Source: Tomocerus qinae
Lineage: Eukaryota > Arthropoda > Collembola > Entomobryomorpha > Tomoceridae
Assembly (NCBI GenBank): GCA_020055645.1
Contig: CM034548.1
Span: 36,320,201 to 36,384,200, forward strand
Length of the DNA: 64,000 nt
Direction of reading: 5' to 3'
Of this stretch, positions 8,901 to 20,151 are shown piece by piece. The stretch's first letter is position 1; every line of letters starts with the position of its first letter. The notes under the pieces were generated by a model that was not told the origin of the DNA, made no database searches, and saw only the letters and a list, made by a program, of their open reading frames with translations. A program made the translations under genes and the position numbers.

Positions 8901-11209
8901 ACTCTTTAAAGTGGTTTAAGGCCAGGCAACACTTTAAATCTGTAGGCATCGCTTTGCCAAGCCTTCAGAAGAACACTTGTATCATCACCTCACTGCGGGG
9001 CGGAAGCTCTTTGCATATCATTCCCAACTTTTGCCTACAACATCTCTTATTGTCCGTCTTTTAAATAAATAGTAGTTTATTTCTTTTTTGCCTCTGCTCC
9101 GAGCTATTAGTCTACCTACCCTCTCTATATAGATATCACACACAGAGTCTGTGAATAGGAAATAACTTAGATTTCTGTAGTAATTCCTCCTAGTATTCAC
9201 TGGACAAGGCGATTGAGTTGGAATTTCCGAATAAGAGAATATTACAAGAATAGGAGGAAATGGAGGTATAGGTGTCTACTATTTACAATTATTAGTGTGG
9301 ATGGTATGGCACGTAGTGTAATGAGGTCGCGTTTAGATTTTGACGCAAAAAGATTGGCATAGGTATAGATGGTAACTATGGGCGGGGCATAGTTTGGATA
9401 CTGAGAGAGTAAACAGGATAATTATATGGTAGCCTTATCTCTCTGTGGTAGTGATCATAAGTACATGTGTGGACATGAAAGGTATACTTATAGGATTGTG
9501 TTAGTTTAATGCCTATAGTAGTGGATGATAACTAATGAACTGATATTCTCAGATCAGAGTTTATTTCTTACGTTCCCTATTACTTATCCAATCCTCATTT
9601 GATGCTATCCTGTTAGCTTCACACAGATGTGTTTACATTACTGTAAAGTTCTGGAGGCAAGAGAATATTCTTCGTGTACATTACCAAGTCCTTTTCATTT
9701 CTACTCTTGTTATTTAGCACGCAGTCTACTTATCAGTGATGCAAGTAAAGGGCATTCCATGAACTCACTTTGTTCACTTATCTTCTCCCCAGCAAGCTTC
9801 TTTCTTTTGTCTGAAGTTGAAGAGCAACAGGCGTGTTTCCATTCAAATGAAATACGCAAATGTACTCTTTATTAGCGAAAGGACCCAGAGAGTTTTACGT
9901 TCACCTTTAAAAATTTAAAGTCAGCCGAGGAAGACTTCTCATCTCCTGTATCTGCATACGATCTACTTGCGTAGCAACTGGAATCTCATTTCATACGAGT
10001 TTCCCTAACTAACCATCCATACTGTACGGATATCTCCTCAACTTGAGTAGGCACGTTATATAATACACTTTTTCATACAGCGGACATCCTATAACTTACC
10101 TTTTATATCACGTACCTTTATTATTGTTGCTCTGTGCGTACGATGAAAGAATCTCTAAAAATCTACACTACAGGGTGTCTGTTTCTGTTAACTATACATA
10201 AGATTCTGTCCAGTATTTAATTTCTACTACCACCAACTACTACTACATCATCCTATCTACATAGTATAACATTCATTATTGCAAAGAGTGCGTGCAAATC
10301 TGAGACGAAGAAAACATTTCCTTTTTTGCCGTAATAAAAGTGTTTCATTGGAAGCCAACAGGAAAATTCGATAGTCATTAGGAGCTGAATGATTTAGAGA
10401 TAACTTGTATGCCAAACTCCACTGTACAGATGATCATTGATACGGATTACAATATTTTCCATTCAACTCCCCTTGCTTCATAAAATTCACTTAGGACTAC
10501 GTCGTAGTAGTAGTACATGCTTTGTGAAGTGGAGTTGTAGGCCCAAAAATTCGTCTATAGTACCAATAACTACTAATAATATAAGATAGAGGCATAGTTT
10601 GAAGTAGTTATCGTCTGACATGAAACAACTTTAGTGTAAATTAAATGCATGAGAAAAGTTAGGCACAATTACGGTATATGAAACGAATTTCTGATAAATC
10701 CTCCTATAATTCATAGTAAAAGTAGGCAAAAAGCGGAAAAACGGAGAGAGATGGCTAATAGATAATTTGCATTGCATAGAGGAAACGTTGAATGGATAGA
10801 ACTCCGAACTCATTTTATAATAAAATAATGCGATGATGATGATGATGACTGACTTGGATCTATACGTACCAACATCCTCGACAAGTTTCTCAGCTGTAGA
10901 CTTTTGCTCCTCCGGAGGCTGATGAGCGTTTTTGGTGTTGGACTCACGCTTTGGCTCGTCTCCGCTGTCATTATCAGGAGATCCCCATACCCAGCCCGTG
11001 GATCGCCTCTTCCTCGGTTGTATCTCTGACGATGCCAACGAGAGGTGCTCATCTAATATCTGCAGTTCAGAATCAGGACTCTTCTTCATCTCATTTACAG
11101 TCAATGCCCCAACTCGATTCGTCGTCAGCTGGCTACTGAGAGCTGAAGTCAAGACGATCTCCACCTTGGAGACCAGGAACACGAAGAGAAAAACTTTCTT
11201 CATCCGCAT
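2660..11209 (-). CDS. CLIP-domain serine protease homologue (catalytic Ser replaced by Gly), 8 exons
   Basis: Assembled from eight minus-strand exons (10870-11209, 8229-8374, 7126-7350, 4360-4508, 4203-4278, 3370-3565, 2993-3156, 2660-2905). Phases agree at every junction and give 1542 nt, 513 residues plus TGA. Layout: signal peptide 1-25; charged region with RKRR at 66-69; Pro/Thr linker about 130-145; CLIP domain with Cys 150, 152, 158, 177, 184, 185 (CTCVPYYYC...VCC); second Pro/Thr linker; [12 protein letters not shown] with Cys221 and probable cleavage after Arg232; protease fold from FGEYPWM. TAAHC supplies His283 and YNDIAL Asp333, but the serine motif reads GDGGGP, so Gly435 replaces Ser and the protein should lack protease activity. 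The S1-pocket Asp429 is kept. Known family: PPAF-II/CLIPA-type homologues, secreted cofactors of prophenoloxidase activation in haemolymph. Inferred role: immune or melanisation cofactor. The start was chosen at 11209 because it leads directly into the signal peptide. Two donors (GTCAAC, GTTCGG) are weak. Confidence 0.92.
2993..3156 (-). CDS. Protease homologue exon 7
   Basis: Residues 378 (split) to 432. [18 protein letters not shown] and [15 protein letters not shown] are the usual C-terminal-half motifs of CLIP protease homologues. Asp429 of DTC is the residue that sets trypsin-like P1 specificity in active enzymes. Acceptor ATATACAG, donor GTAATC, phase 0 end. Confidence 0.9.
3370..3565 (-). 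CDS. Protease homologue exon 6: catalytic-Asp region
   Basis: Residues 313-377 plus one base. It carries [19 protein letters not shown] with the conserved Asp333, then [10 protein letters not shown] and [12 protein letters not shown]. The acceptor is GCATGAAAG; the donor GTGAGT is perfect. Confidence 0.9.
3566..4202 (-). other. Intron 5 of the protease homologue (637 bp)
   Basis: GTAAAT...AAAG boundaries. AT-rich, with no further exon or structured element seen. Confidence 0.75.
4203..4278 (-). CDS. Protease homologue exon 5
   Basis: Residues 287 (split) to 312, including [16 protein letters not shown], the strand typical of CLIP-type proteases (R-x-G-E-W-D). Acceptor CTACCAG, donor GTAAAT, ending in phase 0. 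Confidence 0.88.
4360..4508 (-). CDS. Protease homologue exon 4: start of protease fold with catalytic His
   Basis: Residues 238-286 plus two bases. [11 protein letters not shown] opens the protease-like domain and VVTAAHCVK carries the conserved His283 and the disulphide partner Cys284. Acceptor TTTCATAG and donor GTGAGA are both good. The exon ends AAA GG, completed by G of exon 5. Confidence 0.9.
4509..7125 (-). other. Intron 3 of the protease homologue (2617 bp)
   Basis: Lies between the activation-site exon and the His exon. I searched both strands for further protease or CLIP segments and found none; the flanking exons already join into an unbroken [18 protein letters not shown] short palindrome GAATTTAAATTC occurs near 5525. 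Nothing else was recognised. Confidence 0.7.
7126..7350 (-). CDS. Protease homologue exon 3: second half of CLIP domain, linker, activation site
   Basis: This exon is exactly 75 codons, phase 0 on both sides, residues 163-237. [10 protein letters not shown] and the last three CLIP cysteines (177, 184, 185) come first. A Pro/Thr/Ala-rich linker of about 30 residues follows, then [17 protein letters not shown], matching the Cys-bearing linker and cleavage site of CLIP protease homologues. The acceptor is GCGAACAG; the donor GTCAAC is weak. GC content is well above the surroundings. Confidence 0.85.
7351..8228 (-). other. Intron 2 of the protease homologue (878 bp)
   Basis: Splits the CLIP domain between its third and fourth cysteines. 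It contains the 23-bp inverted repeat listed separately at 7720-7742 and otherwise nothing recognised. Confidence 0.7.
7720..7742. repeat. Perfect 11+1+11 palindrome in intron 2
   Basis: ATTTAATACAT, one central G, then the exact reverse complement. It is AT-rich and could form a cruciform or be a dyad binding site; no function can be assigned. Confidence 0.7.
8229..8374 (-). CDS. Protease homologue exon 2: Pro/Thr linker and first half of CLIP domain
   Basis: The acceptor TTAATAG follows a long pyrimidine tract. The exon starts with AA, which completes the split codon from exon 1 (phase 1), and codes residues 114-162. A Pro/Thr/Ala linker precedes [14 protein letters not shown], the start of the CLIP domain with its first three cysteines. 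The end is placed at CAG before GTTCGG; the donor is weak but the frame matches exon 3, and the protein hits a stop a few codons later if read on. Confidence 0.8.
8375..10869 (-). other. Intron 1 of the protease homologue (2495 bp)
   Basis: Bounded by the strong donor GTACGT and acceptor TTAATAG. Apart from a GAT trinucleotide run just inside the donor I see only short AT-rich open frames. First introns often carry enhancers, but no site can be named. Confidence 0.7.
10832..10848. repeat. GAT/ATC trinucleotide microsatellite
   Basis: About 5.7 uninterrupted GAT units, 20-40 bases inside the 5' end of intron 1 of the protease homologue. Confidence 0.8.
10870..11209 (-). CDS. Protease homologue exon 1: signal peptide and tetrabasic N-terminal region
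   Basis: Codes for residues 1-113 plus the first base of codon 114. [14 protein letters not shown] starts a signal peptide; a second Met (11203) is two codons later. A charged, low-complexity region follows, with RKRR at 66-69 and then [11 protein letters not shown], an acidic/lysine-rich tail and EKLVEDV. The exon ends GTT G before the strong donor GTACGT. The upstream frame stays open to 11299, but starting there would bury the signal peptide, so 11209 is preferred. Confidence 0.85.
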
Positions 11210-11285
11210 CTCTGCACAACTCAATCTCTGCTCTTCTTTCGCAAATATCAGCATAGCTTTTCTGTTCTCCACAACAACATGAAAG

Positions 11286-11292
11286 TTATATA
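11286..11292 (-). promoter_or_regulatory. TATA box of the protease homologue
   Basis: Reads TATATAA on the minus strand, 77 bases 5' of the ATG at 11209. It would put transcription start near 11260 with a leader of about 50 bases. The position is appropriate for a TATA promoter, but such motifs are common in AT-rich DNA. A possible acceptor (TTGTGCAG at 11212) just before the ATG leaves open a further upstream leader exon. Confidence 0.45.
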
Positions 11293-11299
11293 GATACAT

Positions 11300-14200
11300 G
11301 GTTAAACCGTAGTTAATGCATCTATATCATCATTGCTACTAGAATGTCTCTCTCTCTCTGAATCCGAATGACTACTTATAAGATAGTGCTTATACAAATA
11401 ATATTATAGAGATTCATACGTACTTTATGTTTGCAAAGTTATGTAAGGAATGAGGATAGTGAGATCAGATGAGTTTTGTTGTGTGCTGAACTGGATTGGA
11501 TTGTATATTGAACTGGATTGGACTTGACTGTGTCTGTCCCTCGAAGGATGAACAGATGGTTGCAGATCACACAGTTCAACGTTCAATTCACAAGCCTCAT
11601 TGTCAGACCGGATTCCGAAAATTCCAACTGTTATGCTATGTGTAAGTGTAACTATTACGTATTCTCGACTCTGTACAAAAGAATACAATGCTCTTTGCAA
11701 ACTGCTCACTTAAAGGTAGTAGCTCTCTGTGATTTTAACTAACCAGCGTTCAATGTGCATGTACGACGCTTAGAGCTCAGATTAACATGCCCTGACTCTT
11801 GTGGGAAAATACTTATCTCTGTACAGTTGCAGCCGTCTTATACGATCTTCTGTTTTGTTATGGTAAATAACTGAAGAGCAAGCACAATCAACGTCAGTTG
11901 ATTGTTGATGTTCATCAGATCGGTTTTCATGAGCTTTACCTTATCTCGATCCTACAGGTATCTTCACTGTCCTGCCTGTCTCAGAAAGAATATTCAAATT
12001 CAACTATCAACTTCAATACTTTATTCTTCCTATCTATCTCAACTTCTTCTTCTTCAGCTTCAAGGTGACGATTACCTCGGAATGTTCACTATGTGTACTT
12101 TGTTGTCGAAGGAGCCTGGAGGGAGAGAACTTCTCGTATGACTGCAATCAAACGGTGACACTAAACAAGTCGTGGAGAAACTGACACGGACACCCTTTTT
12201 ATATCTAAAGCTACCGTTTTCGATCAATTCAATTTTCTAGGCTATCGATTCTCATATGGAAGTGTGTCTTCCTTATTTTTATCCTGGGAAATATGCCCAG
12301 GTTTCCGTGTGGCCCGATTCCATTTAACTACATATTGATAGCAGGTGAACTGCGGAGACACCAAAGTGTCCACTTATACATATACATGTGATGTACGATG
12401 TGCATGTACATACCAGAAGTATTTCTATCATAATGAAAAGAAAAGTAACGTAGAAACGAAAGGGAAAACAGGACAGAAAGTCTCACTGCAACAATTACGT
12501 TTTCTCTTACATATGTATATCTTAAGTGTACTTGGTAAGAGCATCTCGGCTTTATTTAACTTTCCTTATAAGGACAGACAGGGGATAGAGCTGTTTAACT
12601 ATGTATGGTATGTATGGTTAGGTATGGCCAAGTCTATTCAGCTGCCACGCATAGCTAACTTTTCCCATGTTGGCTACGCAATCATTTGATGTCATGTCAT
12701 GTTTTGTCCTGATGAGGTTTGCTTTCCATGTAACTTTATATCCCCATTACAACTACTTTTACGTTAATAATTTAATACCTCAATTATATTGTAAGTGAAA
12801 AACATAGAACGCTATGTAAACAATTCCTCATTAATGTATTCTCAAGATTTAACCGAAACGGACTAGCGACGCCAAGTTAGGTCAGTGTCTGTCGCAAATT
12901 TCTGTAGCTTCCTGAATGCACATTTATTTTGCTCCAATTTACCTGTGTTTCATCATCATTATCATATGCATTGCATTGCATGCAATTCGGGTATTATATG
13001 CTGCTAAACTGTTATGTCAACTGCAACCTAACTTTGGGGAATTTGTTTTGTTTTTTGTGCGGTTTAATTTTTAGAAAAGGTAGATGGTTTAAGTGGGCAA
13101 AGGTGAGGTGGAGTACATTAACGGAAATTTGTAAAAGCACTTGGCCTAAAATAAAGTCACACCTTTTGCTAAAAGCGGACTCCACCAAGAATCTAAATTT
13201 TTTCTGATACAAAAATATTCAAATCAACTTCAACAATACAAGGTAGGTAGGAATAAGAGCAATTTCTGCAGCACATGTAAATATTATGTAATTATCGTCC
13301 ATTATTTGGTATTATGTTGTTTGTTAATTGGGTTTGTCAGATCTTGTTCAGTTTTTCGACTAGAATCTATTGTTTTCTACCCTTTTTTTAGCTCCCAGTC
13401 AAAAATTAAACAAATGTAGAGCTTGTAAGCCAAGTTTTGACATGAAATGTTTGTTCTACATGGAAATTACATATAGAAGAAAATTGGAAGGCTAGAATTG
13501 TTGGAATTGGATTTCACTGGACGGCCTACTAATCTCAAAAAAGTGTTCACGCAATTTTTTCCTTTCGTTTGAAATTGAAAAGTAGGCTTTTGCCAATGAA
13601 TACCTAAGTGATTAAGTAGGTATGGAATAATAAAAATTGAGGTATCGTATTTCAACAGGAAATTAATTATTCCATGCAAGAATAAGAGTGTAAGTTTCAC
13701 ATAGATAGGTACCTATCACCTATCAGTCAGATTAGGTGTGTTAGCATAAGAGTCTGTCGTGTTAAACACGAGTTAAACAATACTTTGCATGAATACGATG
13801 GTCAGATGTAAACAGATTACGGAGCTACTCAATTATTAGTGTTATTTGAATGAACAGTAATTTTCACATTAAGCATATTTCCGTCAAATTATCAGTTCTC
13901 AGATAAGATGACCAGTTGTTAGTAGATTCACGTACGTCGCATTAGGATTCATACGGGTAGGGTGCTCAGTTTTTTTTAATTCTTGAGAATGAACGAGCAC
14001 TATGGAACAGCGTACACATGAAATGGGGACGGCATTTGCTACACGTGAATTAAATACCAATGCTAACTAACATAGGTAAATGCAGGTCTTTTACCATCAT
14101 TTTCGATACAAGTTACATGATGGTGAGCAGATATATGTATTTAGTATAAAGTGGAGTGCAGTAGTATCTACTCTTTGCTGTAGGTAGTTCTACTATAATG

Positions 14201-17200
14201 TGCTTTTCGTGCAGGAGAAATAGAGCTAAGGGGCAATTTGACGCGCTTAGATATCTTTAGACTATTAGGAACACTTAGGTAATAGATTATTGCCATAAGA
14301 AGTTGGAGGGAAAGAATTGGACAGAATTGGGGCAGCATCTCTCCAATAAACTTAACTCATCCATTTTTTCTCCAAACAACTCTCCAACTCCCTTTTGTGT
14401 CTTATTTAGTTTCTATGTATTTCCTTAAAAAATACATATCCAATGGTTATTTATATAAACTACTTGTTCGCATGTAACTAAATGTTTCACTAAGCAGTAG
14501 TCTTAAGTGCACTTGCACAACTCACGAAATACCACAATAAATATACAAGTATTGAAATGCCTTGTTATGCTATTCATTCCAATTCAACCATTATTTTGGA
14601 TGATGTTTGCTACTTACTGCTACTCTAATTCTCAGGTATGCCTTATTTATATTTTATACCGGACTCAATTCTATTTTTCCATTTATAATAAATTGCCTTG
14701 TCGTTTTGCTAGTAATTTCAAACAATAACAAGTCTGGTAAAAGTAAACTTATCTCGATGCTTTTGCCCATTTACTGCATATTATTTCCATGCAACTTTCA
14801 GAGCCAACGAACTTACCAATTGCAACAAGAGTATATGGGTCACAAAGAATTCTGATAATTCTTCTGTGAAAGCGATTCACGATAAATAGACATTTTATAT
14901 CACTGTTATGCACCTACACAAATACAAATACATAAATACTTTGTGCAATGCCATGAATCCATACCATGAGATGGCAAATTCTAACAATCGCATATTTTAG
15001 TATAATATCTTTTTATAACGTTGGAATTTAGAAAAATAACATGTAATTTATCTTAGAAATTCCTGTGCATCCAGGTAAATCGCTTTTACGGTAAGCAACA
15101 TATTTGAACCTTTCTATTATAAGCAATCATGACAATTAACGTGTTTTCTAATAATTGAAAACAATACCTAAAAAATGTGAAAAGTATTTTATAACAGGAT
15201 AGATATGTGCAATATGCTAGAATTGTGATCGTACAACTCTAATTACTCACCGAATACATAAAGTATGAATATTTACTACGTGTTGCTGTATTTGTACAAC
15301 TCATTACTAGTAGGTTTTTGTGTAACGGTTATTATTAGTGGCCTACCACTTGGAAACTGTAAATAAGTAGAAACAAAATCCATTGCCAAAGTAATTGGCT
15401 AAAACTTGTACCTAACTTACAACAAAGCATCATATAATTTTATTTATTTACAATGTGAATATTTTGAAGAAATTCAATTTAAAAACAGATAAAAAAATAT
15501 GGCAACGTTTAGTAAATATTTATGGTGCTAACTTCAGTGTCAGTAAATTAACTATATACATTCATAAAAACCGCAACAAAAGTATATTCAATAGGAAACA
15601 CAATAAAAATATGCTGGTTTCCAGTAAATGTCATCTTTAATTAGCTTAAATATGAAACTGTTACAACAAGCAATTAAGTTTCAAAATTACTTTTATGTGT
15701 ACTGTCCATTAAGACTAGTAAAGGTATTTTTCTTAAGAAGTATTTATGAGACAGGAGTCGTTACATGACTCAGCGGGTCATAAAAGTGACAAAAAGGTTT
15801 TTTAGGCACCAAAAGCATGTCACCAATTCAAAAATTAAATACTAAATACTTTTGTGCTTGGCACCTTTAGCAGGTGTAAAACGACGAAATAAGTAGTCTC
15901 ACTTCAGAGTCGTATGTATTTGTGCATTCCATTGCTAGGTAAAAAATAGCTAACGAACGGATAACGCTATATACTAATAGGGTGATGATATTTCGTGTTT
16001 AGTAGGAGGAAGGAACCTTTTCGATAAACATACTATGAATAAGTAATATACGTATGTCGATTGAAACGAACTTGTCAATTATTTATTTGCTTGCACTACC
16101 TACACATTGCATGAGAGTTATAAAAATGTGTCAAGGAGCAAATAGAAATATTGCATTTCATGTTTCAATAAATACCATTGTCATCTAATGATATATAAAA
16201 GCATGGCAAAATTAAATTTTTAAGGCGTGGTCTGTAGGTCTAATTCTTGTAATTCACATGTCAGAGATATCAACATATGACATTTAACAGTCATGGAAGA
16301 AATATTCTTAAGTTAGTACAGCAATTGCATCGCATTTTAATCGTATAAAAACTACAGGTGAAGTTTCTCCGAATATTGCAATATTGAAGCATCACATTTT
16401 TCCATTTGACTGGACAATGAACTGTAGGATTGAATATGTTTACTATTTGTAAGACTCAATTAATACATTTGTGTATACATTGTTGTGTAAATATCATGGC
16501 TCCTCCAAATAGCATTTCATGGAAAAACATTGTTTTTTTCAAACTGCAATGCTATCCTGCAGTTTCTGAGCTATGCAGTAGAGACGGGCAGAATTTATTA
16601 TTTATTGAACTTATCATTTGGCATAAGGCAAATTGAAAGAAAATGATTAAATATCCATGTATGTGTTATGCTTGCACACGATTCGATAACATTTTATTCA
16701 ATTCACCTTAAAATGAAAGAATTGTGGTTGAAGCAGGAAAAGTAGGCTATTTGTATTTTGTGGACGGGGTAGATATACAGATAGCTAGTAGGGGAAGGCG
16801 CTTGGCAACATAAACGATGAATATTTAATAGATCTATAAAGTACAGTGGTAGTGTAGTCCTAACAAAGCACTAAAAGGTAATCGGCTAATCCTGGCCAAT
16901 CTAACAGATCATCAATCATGCAAAGAATTCACCGACAAATAAGCTGCTTGGTGCAATCACAATCAATCGATGGAGTGAAATTCAATTCAAGTAGTTTGAA
17001 ATAAGTTACAAGAATATAGGATTCTGTGTCACCATCAATTATGTATTTGGAGTGACAAGAAAAATGGTGCTACTACGTATGTCCCCGTGTCATCATTACC
17101 AATTCAAACGACCCTCCTCTGTGTGTAACACTTTCCGCGTATGTGACTTACATCCATTGAGTCACCAGAAAACATCTCAAAATGTTTACAGAATTTAGCA

Positions 17201-19419
17201 GACCTAGTATTAGCCATAAAAATCCACAGAAACAAATCTATGCAAATTCGGTTTCCACGAAAGGAGCTCTGAAATAATTTTCCTTTTCCTGAACTCAAAG
17301 AATTTTTTGCCTCCCCTTCCCTCGTCGCATATTTAATTAGGTAACTAATTATTACATTTTTTCCGTATCAAGACCTGTGGCCGATAACTTACATAACATT
17401 AATTACTAATCAATTCAATATTACTATTCATAAATTCAGTTTGATATGTAAATTGTAAATAGTGTTGAAAAAACAGATTAGAATTTTTGAACCTATGCCA
17501 TAACAAGTTTCCCTTCAATGCTCATTAACTGTTGATCATTTTACTTCAAATCAAAATTCCTTTAAAAATGGACTTCCCTTGACATGAAGTATTGAAAAGT
17601 GAACCTGTCTATGTATTTGCTTTACAACAAGTCTGTAAAAGTGTTAGGGTCGTTTGTTAATATATGTAATTCTATAGATATAACAATCTACTATTAACAA
17701 GTCTACACTAACTAAGTTTACGGATAATATATCTCTTGTATTCTAATAACAAAGAATATAGAAGCCAGGTAGGTACTTATAAAAACTGAAGGGATTGGTA
17801 AGTAAAGTACGAAGAGAAGCACTTTGAGTAATCATATACAAGTTTAAGGGTTAAATGCTCATACAGTTATTATATAATGCATATAGTGGTCTTATTTTTC
17901 GGTTATAGCCTCGTTGTCGGTGACATAAAAGTCAAACCTATTTACAATGAGTTAGTTGAGCTGGACAGCTGACTGAATCGAACACTATGTACATATCTAT
18001 TTTATCTGTAGCAATACCTTTAATATTCTACCTGTACTTTGCCTTTTTCAGAAACGAAGCAATAACATGTCTACCTGATCTTCCCAGAGTCAGCAGTGCT
18101 CAGGTTTCTAAGAATTTTACCTGTCAATGACTATCAGGTATCTTTCCATTCCCCTGCCTTTCTTTATCCAAAACAACCTGCCTCTCTTCTGTTTTTACTT
18201 ACCTTTAAAATGTTCTTCTAACTATAAAATACTTTTTTAAGCCGCAACTTGCATTATAGTGACGAAACTAGGAAGCATTTAGTTAACTGTAGGCCCTATG
18301 CTTTTTAAATTTTGTAATAAATTAAAATCTACCTGTTTTCTTCTAGCTTGGCCCCACACAGCTTAAATCCTTTTACAAAGCAAAGAAATAATGCGACCCT
18401 TGTACCTTTCGTCTCTTTAAATTGAGGACAATGAAATACTGCAATAAAAGACGTTCATTTAAATGTATAAATAAATATTCCAACCAATTTGTTAACACTA
18501 ATGCTCCGCGTGTAATAATACCCGTTATCATATTAAAAGCCCATCTCGATTGAAATACTATATACTTATCGTTAATTACGTACAAAATACATTCTACAAT
18601 TAATAGACATGAAGCTCCCTTTATGCAAATAATAAACATTTAAATTGCACCCCAAGGTAAACTTGAATGCAAGTTAGCATAAAATACATGAGTTTCTTAT
18701 GTACCCCAATTTACAAGAATAACACATTTCTGTATTTTGGTCGTTTTTAATACATTTATATACAAACTTGGGTACTTTAAAAGCTCTATTGTCTGACAAT
18801 TTAAAGTAGGCCATTCTGACTACAGACATTTACATATTTGTCTTGTACCTACCTGCTTTTTAATTTTATTGATGTCTACTAATAGATAAGTGAAATACAT
18901 TTGAAATTGTTTGGGCAGAATGGGACATTTAAAAAACAATTTAGTAGGAAGAAAAGAATTTATTATGGTATAGTAGTCTTGATTTTATGACTAAAGTATG
19001 CCACTTTGTATGTATTGATATTAAATTGTTGTGAGTTCTCCTTTGCATGGAAGGAGACTAAAGGAAAGTAAACAGGAGGAATAAAGAAACAAAGAAAGCG
19101 ATTTGGGTCGGTTTATATTCATTTATTGTGTTTTTATTTACTGCTAAGTTTTCTTATGCTACAGCTCTATCTTTCTTTATTTTAGGTCTCTCTCTACAGA
19201 TCAAAATAAGGTAAAGTTGAGGGAAGTCAATAGCTTTGGCTAGGCCTACAAATCAGAAGACCTCCATAGGAAAGGAAAGTGCCCAACCCTCTGGATCTTT
19301 TTGGCAATTGAGTGGACAAAGAGGAAGAAGGCGAATGATGAACTGCACAAATGGTTCTTTTTCAAGATGATGAAGGCTGGAGTGGATTTGGCTGGACTTG
19401 GCTCCAGTCCTAACAAAAC
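11300..19419. other. Non-coding stretch, no gene recognised
   Basis: The first 300-500 bases should hold the upstream promoter region of the protease homologue. Beyond that, both strands contain only short open frames with AT-driven compositions (Ile, Lys, Asn, Tyr, Phe) and no family motif. Local items are a TC run near 11347 and the palindrome GATAGGTACCTATC at 13704-13717. The last 180 bases (19244-19419) are richer in GC and stay open on the plus strand; see the finding on the interrupted frame. Confidence 0.55.
11487..11522. repeat. Short direct repeat TGAACTGGATTGGA x2
   Basis: Two exact 14-bp copies (11487-11500 and 11509-11522) with a 22-bp period, about 200 bp upstream of the TATA box at 11286-11292. 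It could be a paired binding site or chance. Confidence 0.6.
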
Positions 19420-19621
19420 GGTATCAGCAGATAATCTCCCGTACTAGAAAATCTCCCCTATTGGAAAATCTCCCCGTTGGACAATCTCCCTATTGGAAAA
19501 TCTCCCCGTTAGACAATCTCCCTATTTGAAAATCTCCCCGTTAAACAATCTCCCTATTAGAAAATCTCCCCGTTAGACCAGCTAATCTCCCCGGTATGAG
19601 AAATAAGGAGAAACGACAGAA
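19420..19621 (+). repeat. Left inverted arm of the foldback element
   Basis: Starts GGTATCAGCAGATAATCTCC, then eight or nine 16-17-bp AATCTCC units with small differences, then CCAGCTAATCTCCCCGGTAT and a purine-rich end AAATAAGGAGAAACGACAGA. Confidence 0.85.
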
Positions 19622-19949
19622 CGAAAATCGAAACTATAAAACTTAGTAATTTGAGACATAGAGGTGGATCGGACATGGGAATGATGGGACTATGAGATTC
19701 CAATAATGTAATGGAAAACTGCACATTGTTTACCTGTACTTGAAGTAAACTGTTTGTCCTTCTACTGTTTCAAAAATACTTACATCCAATTATTATTTGT
19801 ATTTGCTATTAATAAATACCAAAACTAATGCACAAAAAGCAATATATTTGCTGCCCGCCCCAAATTGTTAGTAAAGGAAGGAACTAGGATAAGAAAAAAT
19901 GGTATAAACGAGATTGGTCACTACTATTAATTACTTGATAATAATATGT

Positions 19950-20151
19950 TTCTGTCGTTTCTCCTTATTTCTCATAGCGGGGAGATTAGCTGGTCTAACG
20001 GGGAGATTTTCTAATAGGGAGATTGTCTAACAGGGAGATTTTCCAATAGGGAGATTGTCTAACGGGGAGATTTTCCAATAGGGAGATTGTCCAACGGGGA
20101 GATTTTCCAATAGGGGAGATTTTCTAGTACGGGAGATTTTCCGACGTATTC
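19950..20151 (-). repeat. Right inverted arm of the foldback element
   Basis: Reverse-complement copy of the left arm of identical length and unit number. A few single-base differences (for example CGGGGAGATT vs CAGGGAGATT) indicate some divergence since insertion, or exchange between units. Confidence 0.85.

Larger units (their letters stand above)
19420..20151. mobile_element. Foldback-type transposable element with 202-bp inverted arms of tandem repeats
   Basis: Two arms, 19420-19621 and 19950-20151, pair as inverted repeats without gaps: position i matches the complement of position 39571-i (for example CTAG at 19444-19447 and 20124-20127). Each arm is mostly a tandem array of 16-bp units alternating as AAAATCTCCCCGTTGG and ACAATCTCCCTATTGG-like variants, closed inside by a 40-bp unique segment ending AAACGACAGA. 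The 328-bp spacer is AT-rich and codes for nothing visible. The element is flanked by identical 8-bp AACAAAAC (19412-19419 and 20152-20159), a probable target-site duplication. The outermost 11-13 bases of the arms are only partly complementary. Long TIRs made of subrepeats and lack of a transposase fit a non-autonomous Foldback-like element; the 8-bp duplication would also suit a hAT- or P-type mobiliser. Confidence 0.85.

Noticed and set aside
10932-11282. 116-codon plus-strand frame
   Set aside because: Antisense shadow of exon 1 of the protease homologue.
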